From assembly GCA_003024985.2 (NCBI GenBank), contig PXIH01S0037662.1: a stretch of DNA of 12,949 bases; one strand, given 5' to 3'. The position numbers and the translations under genes were made by a program. The notes below the pieces were generated by a model that worked only from the letters and a program-made list of their open reading frames with translations, was not told the DNA's origin and did no database searches. Positions 1-9,669 of the stretch are shown piece after piece. Every line of letters starts with the position of its first letter. The first letter of the stretch is position 1. Source of the DNA: Euperipatoides rowelli. Lineage: Eukaryota > Onychophora > Udeonychophora > Euonychophora > Peripatopsidae.

Positions 1-313
1 TGAAGGTTCAATTACAATTGGTATAGATGCTTTAATAACACAAGATTTATATATTGAAGGACTTGCAAGAGAGCTTATTAGAAATATACAAAAATTAAGA
101 AAAGAACTTGAATTAGAAGTACAAGATAGGATAATACTTTATTTAGAAAAAAATGATATAACAACAAAAATAATGGATACTTTTAATAAACATATCAAAA
201 TTGAAACACTAAGTACAATAATCCATTTAACTAAAGAAAAGGTAAATAAAAGAATCAAGTTGGATGAAAATTTAAATATAAACATAGGCATAGAAAAATG
301 TACAAAAGAATAA
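1..313 (+). CDS. ileS: Isoleucyl-tRNA synthetase, C-terminal fragment (duplicate copy, partial at window edge)
   Basis: The frame read from base 2 gives 103 residues ending at TAA 311-313. They are identical to residues 943-1045 of the complete ileS at 5401-8538. This is only the extreme C-terminal extension, with no catalytic or anticodon-binding motif. The upstream part lies outside the window, so it cannot be said whether a full second ileS exists. Because the segment belongs to the exact repeat ending at the N, it is probably the same physical gene seen twice. Confidence 0.9.
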   Translation, partial: EGSITIGIDALITQDLYIEGLARELIRNIQKLRKELELEVQDRIILYLEKNDITTKIMDTFNKHIKIETLSTIIHLTKEKVNKRIKLDENLNINIGIEKCTKE

Positions 314-1125
314 TAATATATGTCATAGTCATATTTTTATTCTTTAGTTGCAATAACTTAAGATTTAACTCATCTAAGCAAATCTTAAGTTACATAAAAT
401 ACATGAATGCAAAGGATGATTTTTATCTTTATATAGATTTATCTAAAAATAGATTTCTTTATGAAACTTTAAATTTTAAATATAAAATAGGCTTAAATAC
501 AGTAAATAATTTATTTTTCAGTTATAAAAAAGAAAATAATAACTTTTCAATAATAACTATAGGGGAATTGCAAAAAAGCGCATTTACAGGATTAAATAAT
601 AATTCTAATCTTGAAAAAATTGGAAATATTTTTTTAAATCCTAAATGGAAGATAAAAAATACAAATGTATATTTAACAATCCCTGATAAATCAAAAGGTA
701 TAATAATACTAAACAAAGAAAAAGAAAACTTAGAAAAAAATGACAATATTTTGACAGAAGCATATATTGAAAATATTAAAAATAATGATATATTTTTTTA
801 TTTTAAAAATATCAAAACTCTATTACCTAAAAATATGAAAAATAACTCAATACCATTTCACTCAGGTTACTTAGAAATTAATAATTATAATAACGAAGAA
901 TATGATATTCAAGCAAACTTAAATACAAACAATGCTCACATCTTGTCCATAATAGGAAAAAAATTTATCCCGGCTATTTTAAACCATTACGTTGGAATCA
1001 AAACTTCTAGTAGTGTAAAAATCATTGAACTAGATGAACAAACTGTAAAATTAAAATTTAGAATTCAAAAAAATAGCATTAAAAATAAAATCATTAATAT
1101 AATAAAATCCATTAATAAAATATAA
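298..1125 (+). CDS. Predicted lipoprotein of unknown function (duplicate copy)
   Basis: This is a complete 275-codon gene identical to the one at 8523-9350, overlapping the ileS fragment by 16 bp as there. The N-terminus is Lys-Arg, a hydrophobic stretch and a Cys at residue 18 (FLFFSC), a spirochaetal lipobox. See the entry at 8523-9350 for the description. It is probably an assembly duplicate, not a paralogue, since not one residue differs. Confidence 0.85.
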   Translation: MYKRIIIYVIVIFLFFSCNNLRFNSSKQILSYIKYMNAKDDFYLYIDLSKNRFLYETLNFKYKIGLNTVNNLFFSYKKENNNFSIITIGELQKSAFTGLNNNSNLEKIGNIFLNPKWKIKNTNVYLTIPDKSKGIIILNKEKENLEKNDNILTEAYIENIKNNDIFFYFKNIKTLLPKNMKNNSIPFHSGYLEINNYNNEEYDIQANLNTNNAHILSIIGKKFIPAILNHYVGIKTSSSVKIIELDEQTVKLKFRIQKNSIKNKIINIIKSINKI

Positions 1126-1141
1126 AAAATAAGATTAGTCT

Positions 1142-1444
1142 TTATGAGTTATTAGGTACTACATATTTTGAAAAAAAAGTTCCCCAGGATGGATGCCAAA
1201 AAAATATAATCCAATCCTAAATAATCCTTTGCAAAACTCTGTATTTCCCAATAGTAACTTGATTACCTGTTTTAGGATTAATATTAAAATAATTTCCCTC
1301 TTGAAAAGCCAAACCTTTAATTAAGTGATTTGAATAAGCTCTTATTAATGGGATAACTCTATTTATTATCAGTACTCTTTTATAATAAGACATTAAGAGT
1401 CCACAAGGCCTCACTCCAAGCTTATAAAGTTTTTCAGTTTCTTT
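1142..1444 (-). pseudogene. 3' tail of decayed secreted-protein gene (duplicate copy, cut at the N)
   Basis: This is the C-terminal third of the pseudogene described at 9367-10211, identical to 9367-9669 and broken off by the junction at 1445. The 65-codon open stretch at 1217-1414 is a remnant of one reading frame and not a gene. The next frames downstream (FAKDYLGLDYIF, then FWHPSWGTFF) continue the same ancestral protein. Confidence 0.75.
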
Positions 1445-1445
1445 N
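1445..1445. other. Ambiguous base N marking a probable contig join
   Basis: This is the only N in the window. Left of it the sequence follows the ileS/lipoprotein/pseudogene repeat. Right of it the sequence is inside the phosphohexomutase reading frame, with no start codon. Two A residues after the N match the other repeat copy (9671-9672) and then the two diverge. A change from the tail of one minus-strand gene to the inside of a plus-strand gene, exactly at an N, is the signature of a join and not of biology. Confidence 0.85.
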
Positions 1446-3144
1446 AAATGATATAAAAGATAAACTAGAAAAGTATATAGAAAATGAAAAAAATAACTAT
1501 TTTAAAAATGAAGCAATTAGTATTTTGAAAGAAAAGGATAATATAGAAATTATAAAAAGATGCCAAAAAGAACTTGAATTTGGTACAGCTGGTATTAGAG
1601 GAATAATAGGAGCTGGTACATGTTATATGAATACCTATAACATAAAAAAAGTAACCCAAGGAATAGCACAGTATATTTTGAAAATCAGAAAAAATCCAAA
1701 AGCAGCTATAAGTTACGATTCAAGACATTTTTCAAGAGAGTTTGCATACAATGTAGCAGAAGTTTTAGCAGGTAACAGCATTAAAACATATATCTATAAA
1801 AGCCTTAGACCAACACCTCAATTATCCTATACTGTTAGGCAACTTAATTGTGAACTTGGAATAATGATAACAGCAAGTCATAATTCAAAAGAATATAATG
1901 GATATAAGGCATATTGGCAAGGAGGAGCACAAATAATCCCACCTCATGAAAACCTGATAGTTGAAGAAATAAAACAAATAAAAGAAATTCAAGAAACAAC
2001 AATAGAAGAAGGCATAAGAAAAAACTTAATAGATGAAATTGGAGCTGAATTTGATATACAATATATAGAAACAATCAATTCAGTTCTACCTAATTTTAAC
2101 TCCAAAAGTAAAAAAGTAAAATTAAAAATAGCATATACTCCACTACATGGAACAGGTAACACGATTATTAATAAATTATTTATAGGTAGTGATGTTGAAC
2201 TTTTTATTGAAAACTCACAAAAAGAGCCAAACCCAGACTTTCCAACAGTAAAATATCCCAATCCAGAAAAAGCAAAGACAATGAAAAAAGTAATTAAACT
2301 AGCTCAAAAAATGGATTGCGATATTGCTCTTGCTAGTGACCCCGATGCAGACCGTATGGGACTTGCTTACAATAATATGGGAAAATGGGAATTGCTAAAT
2401 GGCAATCAAATAGGAAGCATCTTAATGAATTACATGTTATCAAAAGAAGATGCTCCTAAAAATACATTTGTAATCAAGTCATTCGTGACTACTTCTTTAC
2501 AAAATAAAATTGCTAAAAAATATGGGAGTACTCTACTTACAACATATACAGGATTTAAATGGACAGGTAACTTAATAGATGAAATGAAAAAAAAAGAGCC
2601 AAATAAGAAATTTATTTTTGCAAATGAAGAAAGTCACAGCTACTTGCTTGGAACAAGCGTAAGAGATAAAGACTCGTTCTCAGCAATAAAAGGGATCTGC
2701 GACTTGATGCTAACATTAAAACTTGCTAATACAACTCTGCAAGAATACTTAGAATCAATTTATAAAGAATATGGTTTCTATAAAGAAATAAATATTAATA
2801 AAGAATTCTCAAATGTCAATGGTGACCAACTAAGAGAAGATCTGATGAATAAATTAAGAAATGATAAAATAAAAGATTTTATTGGAATAAAAGTATCAAA
2901 AAAAATCGATTATCAAACTTTAAAAATCACAGATAATAAAAATGTCATTACAGAATTAGAGGGTTATAAATATAAAACGAATACAATTCAATTTATTCTT
3001 GAAGACAATACAATAATTTCTGTTAGACCCTCAGGTACAGAACCTAAAATAAAATTCTACATCCAAGCAAACGGTAAATACGAAGAGAAGGAAAAAGTTT
3101 TTAATACAGTCAAAAAATTAAAAAAGGAGATAGAAAGATATTAA
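1446..3144 (+). CDS. Phosphohexomutase (phosphoglucomutase/phosphomannomutase), 5' end missing at the N
   Basis: Member of the alpha-D-phosphohexomutase superfamily (PgcA/PGM2 type), which interconverts hexose 1- and 6-phosphates in the cytoplasm and supplies sugar phosphates for glycolysis and envelope glycans. Counting the codon at 1447 as residue 1, 565 residues are visible: phosphoserine loop TASHN near 142-146 (Ser144), metal loop DPDADR near 298-303, sugar loop NEESHSYLLG near 393-402 and phosphate loop RPSGTEP near 527-533. LEFGTAGIRG begins about 42 residues in, roughly its distance from the start in B. subtilis PgcA, so only a few N-terminal residues should be lost. The frame is open to the N and has no ATG there. 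A TTG at 1525 is in frame but would cut off clear coding sequence, so it is not the start. The gene overlaps the Clp ATPase downstream by 5 bp and is first of the visible operon. Sequence does not decide glucose versus mannose preference. Confidence 0.92.
3121..3142 (+). promoter_or_regulatory. Ribosome binding site and probable ATT start of the Clp ATPase
   Basis: AAAAAGGAGAT at 3121-3131 lies inside the last codons of the phosphohexomutase and is the same 11-mer that precedes ileS at 5386. In the Clp frame a TAG at 3131-3133 bounds the start on the left. Only AAA, GAT and ATT (3140-3142) precede clearly coding sequence, and there is no ATG, GTG or TTG. ATT, 10 bases after GGAG, is therefore the best start candidate. 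Confidence 0.6.
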
Positions 3145-5377
3145 ATTAAGCGCAAAACTTGAATATTTAATCGATATTTTATCAAAAGAAACAGCAAGAA
3201 AAAACAAAAATGAAGAAGTTTTAATTTGCCATCTACTACTAACAATACTAGATAATTCTTTAAAATTAGAAATAAATAATATCTTAAGTACTAATAGCAT
3301 AAAAAATCTAAAAGAAGAAGCTTTATTAGAACTTAATGAAATTAAAAAAACAAAAACTAACAATACAATTACTATTCCAAAACTAAGCCAAGAAATAACA
3401 ACTCTTTTAAAGACAACCATGAAAGACTTTAACCATAAAACTCCAATCAGTATTAAAGAAATATTATACGAAATACTAAAAATAAAAAAACTTCTAAAAA
3501 AATATAAAATTACAAAAACTAAATTTTTTAAAGATTCCCTAAATCCAGAAAAACTCAAAAAACAAATATATTCAATTGAAAATCATGATTATATTGTAAA
3601 TCAAACACAAATGGAAGAATACTTTGAGTTAACAACATATACGAAAAACTTAACAAAACTAGCAAAAGACAAAAAGTTAGATACTGTTATTGGTAGAGAA
3701 AAAGAAATACAAACATTAATAAATATACTTTCAAGAAGAAACAAAAATAATGCTATCTTAATAGGCGATCCTGGTGTTGGTAAAACAGCAATTATAGAAG
3801 GACTTGCTATTAAAATTATAGGAAAGGAAATAAATACAAATTTAAAAAATAAAATCATACTGCTTCTTAACATTTCAACGTTAATAGCAGGAACTAAATA
3901 CAGAGGAGAGTTTGAAGAACGAATAAACAATATATTAAAAGTCTTAACACTCAAACAAAATATCATAATTTTTATAGATGAAATACATACCTTAATAGGT
4001 GCTGGTAATTCAGAAGGTTCTCTTGACGCTTCAAATATATTAAAACCTGTTTTATCACGTTCAGAAATACAACTTATTGGAGCAACTACTTATGAAGAGT
4101 ATAAAAAACATATAGAACAAGACAAAGCATTTGCAAGAAGATTTCAAATAATAAATATTAATGAACCTAACGATGAAGAGACTTTTAAAATATTAGAAGG
4201 AGTAATAAATAATTATGAAGATTACCATAAAGTAAAGTATACGAAAGAATCAATACAAGCTGTTATATCATTGTCCTCAAGATATTTACCTAATAAAAGC
4301 TTACCAGATAAAGCAATAGACCTTATAGACATTGCTGGAGCAAAAAAAAAGCTTCTAAAAACTGAAAATAAAGAGATAAATGAAAAAGATATAAGAGATG
4401 TCATTAATGAAATATTAGGAATTAAAACAAAAAACAATCTTAACGAAGAACTCTCTGAAATTAAAAGACAAGAAGAAGAAATAAATAAAATAGTAATAGG
4501 CCAAGAAGAAGCTATAAAAAATACAATACAAGAAGTCATAAGATTTAAACTTGAATTAAATACCTATGAAAATCCCCTTACCTCACTACTTTTCATAGGT
4601 ACAAATGGAATAGGAAAAACAACACTTGCAAATGAACTTGCTAAAAGAATACTAGGCAATAAAAATCCAACTATCACTCTAGATATGTCTGAGTATAAAG
4701 AAGAACATTCACTCTCAAAAATTATTGGAACTACACCAGGCTATGTTGGTTACTTAGAAGGAAGCATTTTATTTAATAAATTGAAATACTTATCAAATAG
4801 CTTAATTTTACTAGAGAATATAGAAAACGCACATTCTTCAATATTAAATTTATTTATGAATATATTAGAAAATGGTGAAATAAAAGATAACAAAAATAAT
4901 AAAATATCTTTTAAAAATTCAATAATAATAATGACAACAAATATTGGATCAAAAGCATTACTTGGAGAAAGAGAAATAGGTTTCAATCAAACAACTAAAG
5001 ATAAAAACAAAATTAACTTAATAGTAGAACAGGAATTAAAAAAAAGATTTAAACTTGAATTCTTAAATAGAATACAAAAAAAAATAATTTTCAATGTACT
5101 TAATAAAGAAACTGTTGGAATTATTTATAGAAAATATTTACAAGAGTTGTTAGATAAGTTTGATTCCAAAAACATAAAGATTAAGATAGATATCAAAATT
5201 GAAGATCATATAATTAAAAATTTTTACAATAAAAATTCTGGTATAAGGGGAATTAAAGTTGCAATAAAAGAGCAAATAGAAGATAGGATAATTAATAAAT
5301 TAATTACAAATAATGGTAACTTATGTAATGAAATAAAAATATTTTTAAGTGATGATTTAAATCTAGAAGTTCAATAA
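3140..5377 (+). CDS. clpC: ClpA/ClpC-type AAA+ ATPase (Clp protease ATP-binding subunit)
   Basis: Hexameric unfoldase that feeds proteins to ClpP. From the probable ATT start the protein has 745 residues. An N-domain-like segment (LEYLIDIL then [10 protein letters not shown]) is followed by D1: Walker A GDPGVGKT 209-216, pore loop KYRG 253-256, Walker B Asp280-Glu281 and sensor-1 GATT. D2 follows: Walker A GTNGIGKT 487-494, pore loop GYVGY 534-538, sensor-1 MTTNIGS, IGF loop 613-615 for ClpP docking, Arg finger in FLNRI (Arg644) and sensor-2 Arg703. D1 and D2 are joined directly without a coiled-coil M-domain, so the layout is ClpA-like although Borrelia annotation, as I recall it, uses clpC. 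Oddly, D2 Walker B reads LILLEN (Glu559-Asn560) where LLLDE is usual, so the catalytic Glu is missing. An ATG at 3419 would delete the N-domain and is rejected. The gene is second in the operon, overlapping its upstream neighbour by 5 bp. Confidence 0.93.
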   Translation: MKLSAKLEYLIDILSKETARKNKNEEVLICHLLLTILDNSLKLEINNILSTNSIKNLKEEALLELNEIKKTKTNNTITIPKLSQEITTLLKTTMKDFNHKTPISIKEILYEILKIKKLLKKYKITKTKFFKDSLNPEKLKKQIYSIENHDYIVNQTQMEEYFELTTYTKNLTKLAKDKKLDTVIGREKEIQTLINILSRRNKNNAILIGDPGVGKTAIIEGLAIKIIGKEINTNLKNKIILLLNISTLIAGTKYRGEFEERINNILKVLTLKQNIIIFIDEIHTLIGAGNSEGSLDASNILKPVLSRSEIQLIGATTYEEYKKHIEQDKAFARRFQIININEPNDEETFKILEGVINNYEDYHKVKYTKESIQAVISLSSRYLPNKSLPDKAIDLIDIAGAKKKLLKTENKEINEKDIRDVINEILGIKTKNNLNEELSEIKRQEEEINKIVIGQEEAIKNTIQEVIRFKLELNTYENPLTSLLFIGTNGIGKTTLANELAKRILGNKNPTITLDMSEYKEEHSLSKIIGTTPGYVGYLEGSILFNKLKYLSNSLILLENIENAHSSILNLFMNILENGEIKDNKNNKISFKNSIIIMTTNIGSKALLGEREIGFNQTTKDKNKINLIVEQELKKRFKLEFLNRIQKKIIFNVLNKETVGIIYRKYLQELLDKFDSKNIKIKIDIKIEDHIIKNFYNKNSGIRGIKVAIKEQIEDRIINKLITNNGNLCNEIKIFLSDDLNLEVQ

Positions 5378-5385
5378 TTTCAATT

Positions 5386-5403
5386 AAAAAGGAGATCAGC
5401 TTG
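5386..5403 (+). promoter_or_regulatory. Ribosome binding site and TTG start of ileS
   Basis: AAAAAGGAGAT is followed by CAGC and then TTG at 5401. The strong AAAGGAG, 6 bases before TTG, fixes the ileS start, and the next residues ([18 protein letters not shown]) are typical of the synthetase N-terminus. Confidence 0.85.
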
Positions 5404-8400
5404 TTCAAAAAAGTTGATAGTAAAATAAATTTTCCTAAACTAGAAGAAAAAATCCTAAAATTTTGGCAGGAAAATAAAATTTTCGAGAAATCATTAACAT
5501 TAAGAAAAAATTGCGAAGAATTCACATTCTATGACGGACCTCCATTTGCAACAGGGTTACCTCATTTTGGGCATTTTGTACCAAATACAATAAAAGATAT
5601 TATCCCAAGATATCAAACTATGAAAGGCAAATATGTCAAAAGAGACTTTGGTTGGGACACTCATGGACTTCCTGTAGAATATGAAGTTGAAAAAAAACTT
5701 GGTATATCTGGTAAACATGAAATAGAAAAATATGGAATTGAAAAATTTAATCTAGAATGTAGAAATATAGTGTTAAAATATACAGAAAAATGGAAAGAGA
5801 CAATTTTAAGACTCGGAAGATGGGTTGATTTTGACAATGCTTATTTAACAATGAACCCTGAGTATATGGAATCCGTTTGGTGGGTGTTTAAAAGTTTATA
5901 TAAAAAAAATCTAATTTATGAAGGATATTATGTACTGCCTTACTCACCTAAACTAGCAACTCCATTATCTAATTTTGAAGTTAATCTTGGAGAATATAAA
6001 GAAGTAAATGACCCGGCAGTTACAATAAAATTCAAATTGAAAGGAATAGACATTCATCTACTTGCATGGACAACAACCCCTTGGACATTAATCACTAATT
6101 TTGGCTTAGCAGTAGGTAGCACAATAGAATATACAAAAATACTCGATAAAAATAAAAATGAACAGTATATCATAGCAAGTTCAAGGATATCTTACTACTA
6201 TGAACAAAAAGATAAATTTGAAATAATAGAACAGTTCTTAGGCATAGAACTTGAAGAAATGGAATATGAACCAATATTTGAACACTTTAAGAATCAAAAA
6301 GAAAAAGGGGCTTTCAAAGTTCATATAGCAGATTATGTAACAACAAAAGACGGTACAGGGATAGTACATATTGCTCCATTTGGAGAAGAAGATTATCACA
6401 TACTTAGAACAAAAACAAATATTGATATTATATGTCCTATTGATAGTGAATGTAAATTTACAAATGAAGTCCAAGAGTTTGCAGGACTCTTTGTTAAAGA
6501 CGCAGATAAAAGCATTATTGAAAATTTAAAATCAAGAAATATTCTTTTTAAGAAGGAAAATTATCTTCACAGATATCCTTTTTGCTACAGAACTAACTCA
6601 CCTTTAATATATAGACCAATTAGTTCTTGGTTTGTGAGTGTAGAAACAATAAAAAATAAACTTATACAAGTAAATGAAAATATTAACTGGATGCCTACTC
6701 ATTTACAAAAAGGAAGATTTGGAAAATGGTTAGAAGGATCCAGAGATTGGGCAATTAGTCGAAACAGATTTTGGGGTAATCCAATCCCTATATGGAAATG
6801 TTCAAAAACAGGTAGCAAAATATGTATAGGAAGCAATGAAGAACTTGAGAAACTCTCAGGACAAAAAGTAAAAGATTTACATAAACATATCATAGATAAA
6901 ATAACATGGCCAAGTGAATATGGTGGAATGTATGTAAGAACTAGTGAGGTCTTAGACTGTTGGTTTGAATCAGGCGCAATGCCTTATGCAAGTAGACATT
7001 ATCCATTTACACAAGAGAAAAATTTTATAAATGCGTTTCCAGCCGATTTCATTGCAGAAGGATTAGATCAAACAAGAGGCTGGTTCTATACATTAACTAT
7101 ACTAAGCACAGCTCTTTTCAATAGAGAAGCTTTTAAAAATGTAATAGTTAATGGTTTTGTTTTAAGCAAAGATGGTAAAAAAATGTCAAAGTCCCTAAAA
7201 AATTATAAAGATCCAATGCAAGTAATTAACACATTTGGAGCTGATGCATTAAGACTCTATTTAGTCATGAGTCCTGTCATAAAAGCAGATGACTTAAAAT
7301 ATGATGATCAAGGCATCAAAGAAATTCTTAAGAACATAATTATACCAATTTGGAATGCCTATTCATTTTTAGTTACTTATGCACTAATAGATAAATTCCA
7401 ACCAACAGAAAATCCTAATTTAAACAAAGATAATAATCTCGATAAATGGATAATAAGCGAATTAGAAAGTCTTAAAAAATACTTAAACGAAGAACTAGAT
7501 AGATATAATCTAACACAAGCATTAGACAAACTAACACAATATACAGACAAACTTAATAATTGGTATATCCGTCGTTCTAGAAGACGATTTTGGAAGTCTG
7601 AAAATGACAATGATAAAAATGATGCTTATGAAACTTTATATTATGTAATAAAAAACTTAATATTACTAATGGCGCCTTTTACACCATTCATAACAGAAGA
7701 AATATATCAAAACTTAAAAAACCATAATGAACAGGAATCTGTTCATTTAAATGACTACCCACAAGCTAAAACAAATTTAATCAACACAAAGCTTGAAAAA
7801 AAAATGAACCTTACTAGAAAAGTAATTTCTATGATACGTGCATTAAGAATAACCCATAATATAAAAATAAGACAACCAATAAACACAATATATGTTGTAA
7901 CAAAGGATTTACAAGACAGAAATATACTAAAAGAAATGCAAGATATAATCTTAAATGAAATAAATGCAAAAAATTTACTTGTCAAAGAAAATGAAGAAGA
8001 ACTTGTAACATATAAAGCAAAGGCTAATTTTAAGATGCTTGGTAAAAAATTAGGAACAGATATGAAAGAAGTTTCTGTTAAAATTGTAAATTTAAACAAT
8101 GAAAATATCATTAAAATATTAAACGGAGAAAAATATAATATAATAGGAAATAATAATAACTACAATATATCTTTAAATGAAATATTTATTGAAAGAATTG
8201 AAAGAGAAAATTTAAAAATAGTTAATGAAGGTTCAATTACAATTGGTATAGATGCTTTAATAACACAAGATTTATATATTGAAGGACTTGCAAGAGAGCT
8301 TATTAGAAATATACAAAAATTAAGAAAAGAACTTGAATTAGAAGTACAAGATAGGATAATACTTTATTTAGAAAAAAATGATATAACAACAAAAATAATG

Positions 8401-8538
8401 GATACTTTTAATAAACATATCAAAATTGAAACACTAAGTACAATAATCCATTTAACTAAAGAAAAGGTAAATAAAAGAATCAAGTTGGATGAAAATTTAA
8501 ATATAAACATAGGCATAGAAAAATGTACAAAAGAATAA
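5401..8538 (+). CDS. ileS: Isoleucyl-tRNA synthetase, eukaryote-like type
   Basis: Class Ia synthetase charging tRNA-Ile in the cytoplasm, 1045 residues, full length for this type. The HIGH motif appears as PHFGHF (His55-His58). The CP1 editing domain follows, with the Thr-rich WTTTPWT at 223-229 and GEEDYH around Asp331. The KMSKS loop is at 594-598, the anticodon-binding helical domain carries [12 protein letters not shown] near 720-731, and a long Lys/Ile-rich C-terminal region ends the protein. The catalytic region ([16 protein letters not shown], then [11 protein letters not shown]) resembles yeast cytosolic and other type-2 IleRS more than the E. coli type, and no C-terminal zinc finger is seen. 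Type-2 enzymes are known for low mupirocin sensitivity. The gene starts at TTG, 23 bp after the Clp gene, and overlaps the lipoprotein gene by 16 bp. Confidence 0.97.
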   Translation: MFKKVDSKINFPKLEEKILKFWQENKIFEKSLTLRKNCEEFTFYDGPPFATGLPHFGHFVPNTIKDIIPRYQTMKGKYVKRDFGWDTHGLPVEYEVEKKLGISGKHEIEKYGIEKFNLECRNIVLKYTEKWKETILRLGRWVDFDNAYLTMNPEYMESVWWVFKSLYKKNLIYEGYYVLPYSPKLATPLSNFEVNLGEYKEVNDPAVTIKFKLKGIDIHLLAWTTTPWTLITNFGLAVGSTIEYTKILDKNKNEQYIIASSRISYYYEQKDKFEIIEQFLGIELEEMEYEPIFEHFKNQKEKGAFKVHIADYVTTKDGTGIVHIAPFGEEDYHILRTKTNIDIICPIDSECKFTNEVQEFAGLFVKDADKSIIENLKSRNILFKKENYLHRYPFCYRTNSPLIYRPISSWFVSVETIKNKLIQVNENINWMPTHLQKGRFGKWLEGSRDWAISRNRFWGNPIPIWKCSKTGSKICIGSNEELEKLSGQKVKDLHKHIIDKITWPSEYGGMYVRTSEVLDCWFESGAMPYASRHYPFTQEKNFINAFPADFIAEGLDQTRGWFYTLTILSTALFNREAFKNVIVNGFVLSKDGKKMSKSLKNYKDPMQVINTFGADALRLYLVMSPVIKADDLKYDDQGIKEILKNIIIPIWNAYSFLVTYALIDKFQPTENPNLNKDNNLDKWIISELESLKKYLNEELDRYNLTQALDKLTQYTDKLNNWYIRRSRRRFWKSENDNDKNDAYETLYYVIKNLILLMAPFTPFITEEIYQNLKNHNEQESVHLNDYPQAKTNLINTKLEKKMNLTRKVISMIRALRITHNIKIRQPINTIYVVTKDLQDRNILKEMQDIILNEINAKNLLVKENEEELVTYKAKANFKMLGKKLGTDMKEVSVKIVNLNNENIIKILNGEKYNIIGNNNNYNISLNEIFIERIERENLKIVNEGSITIGIDALITQDLYIEGLARELIRNIQKLRKELELEVQDRIILYLEKNDITTKIMDTFNKHIKIETLSTIIHLTKEKVNKRIKLDENLNINIGIEKCTKE

Positions 8539-9669
8539 TAATATATGTCATAGTCATATTTTTATTCTTTAGTTGCAATAACTTAAGATTTAACTCATCT
8601 AAGCAAATCTTAAGTTACATAAAATACATGAATGCAAAGGATGATTTTTATCTTTATATAGATTTATCTAAAAATAGATTTCTTTATGAAACTTTAAATT
8701 TTAAATATAAAATAGGCTTAAATACAGTAAATAATTTATTTTTCAGTTATAAAAAAGAAAATAATAACTTTTCAATAATAACTATAGGGGAATTGCAAAA
8801 AAGCGCATTTACAGGATTAAATAATAATTCTAATCTTGAAAAAATTGGAAATATTTTTTTAAATCCTAAATGGAAGATAAAAAATACAAATGTATATTTA
8901 ACAATCCCTGATAAATCAAAAGGTATAATAATACTAAACAAAGAAAAAGAAAACTTAGAAAAAAATGACAATATTTTGACAGAAGCATATATTGAAAATA
9001 TTAAAAATAATGATATATTTTTTTATTTTAAAAATATCAAAACTCTATTACCTAAAAATATGAAAAATAACTCAATACCATTTCACTCAGGTTACTTAGA
9101 AATTAATAATTATAATAACGAAGAATATGATATTCAAGCAAACTTAAATACAAACAATGCTCACATCTTGTCCATAATAGGAAAAAAATTTATCCCGGCT
9201 ATTTTAAACCATTACGTTGGAATCAAAACTTCTAGTAGTGTAAAAATCATTGAACTAGATGAACAAACTGTAAAATTAAAATTTAGAATTCAAAAAAATA
9301 GCATTAAAAATAAAATCATTAATATAATAAAATCCATTAATAAAATATAAAAAATAAGATTAGTCTTTATGAGTTATTAGGTACTACATATTTTGAAAAA
9401 AAAGTTCCCCAGGATGGATGCCAAAAAAATATAATCCAATCCTAAATAATCCTTTGCAAAACTCTGTATTTCCCAATAGTAACTTGATTACCTGTTTTAG
9501 GATTAATATTAAAATAATTTCCCTCTTGAAAAGCCAAACCTTTAATTAAGTGATTTGAATAAGCTCTTATTAATGGGATAACTCTATTTATTATCAGTAC
9601 TCTTTTATAATAAGACATTAAGAGTCCACAAGGCCTCACTCCAAGCTTATAAAGTTTTTCAGTTTCTTT
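8226..9669. repeat. Exact direct repeat, copy B (of 1-1444)
   Basis: This is the second copy of the repeat, lying in uninterrupted context: its left end is inside a complete ileS and its right end inside a pseudogene that continues to 10211. Neither boundary here coincides with a gene or motif, which supports this being the genuine locus and copy A the assembly-derived one. Confidence 0.95.
8523..9350 (+). CDS. Predicted lipoprotein of unknown function
   Basis: Protein of 275 residues, not assigned to a named family; by position it corresponds to the small hypothetical gene that follows ileS in Borrelia. The N-terminus has Lys3-Arg4, a hydrophobic core ([12 protein letters not shown]) and Cys18 in FLFFSCNN, consistent with signal peptidase II cleavage and a lipid anchor. 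The -3 residue is Phe, tolerated in the looser spirochaetal lipobox. The mature part is rich in Asn, Lys and Ile with alternating hydrophobic segments, and no further membrane span is obvious. ATG at 8523 lies within the last codons of ileS (16-bp overlap) with only a weak AGG upstream, so translation is probably coupled to ileS. It ends 16 bp before the tail of the convergent pseudogene. Confidence 0.85.
   Translation: MYKRIIIYVIVIFLFFSCNNLRFNSSKQILSYIKYMNAKDDFYLYIDLSKNRFLYETLNFKYKIGLNTVNNLFFSYKKENNNFSIITIGELQKSAFTGLNNNSNLEKIGNIFLNPKWKIKNTNVYLTIPDKSKGIIILNKEKENLEKNDNILTEAYIENIKNNDIFFYFKNIKTLLPKNMKNNSIPFHSGYLEINNYNNEEYDIQANLNTNNAHILSIIGKKFIPAILNHYVGIKTSSSVKIIELDEQTVKLKFRIQKNSIKNKIINIIKSINKI

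Larger units (their letters stand above)
1..1444. repeat. Exact direct repeat, copy A (of 8226-9669)
   Basis: These bases match 8226-9669 at a constant offset of 8225. The stretches I compared base by base are identical, and the two lipoprotein genes inside translate identically over 275 residues. The repeat begins at or before the window's left edge and ends at the N at 1445, and the sequences differ from 1448 onward. It contains the ileS 3' end, a whole lipoprotein gene and a pseudogene tail, with no terminal inverted repeats, transposase or target-site duplication. Zero divergence plus a boundary at an ambiguous base fits unmerged overlapping contig ends better than an old duplication. Confidence 0.97.

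Noticed and set aside
1-1444. Repeat as a mobile element or recombination cassette
   Set aside because: It has no transposase, terminal inverted repeats or target duplication. The ends fall inside ileS and at an N, pointing to an assembly origin.
3419-5377. Clp ATPase starting at ATG 3419 (652 residues)
   Set aside because: The 93 codons upstream are open and resemble a Clp N-domain (HLLLTILDN). A strong ribosome binding site lies at 3121 and none near 3419.
7377-8111. Antisense ORFs opposite ileS (and similar ones opposite pgm and clpC)
   Set aside because: Their translations are Ser/Phe/Leu-rich mirror images of Lys/Asn/Glu-rich genes, without ribosome binding sites or family motifs.
9351-9372. 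Hairpin AAGA-TTAG-TCTT after the lipoprotein gene as a terminator
   Set aside because: A 4-bp AT-rich stem without a following T-run is too weak to call.
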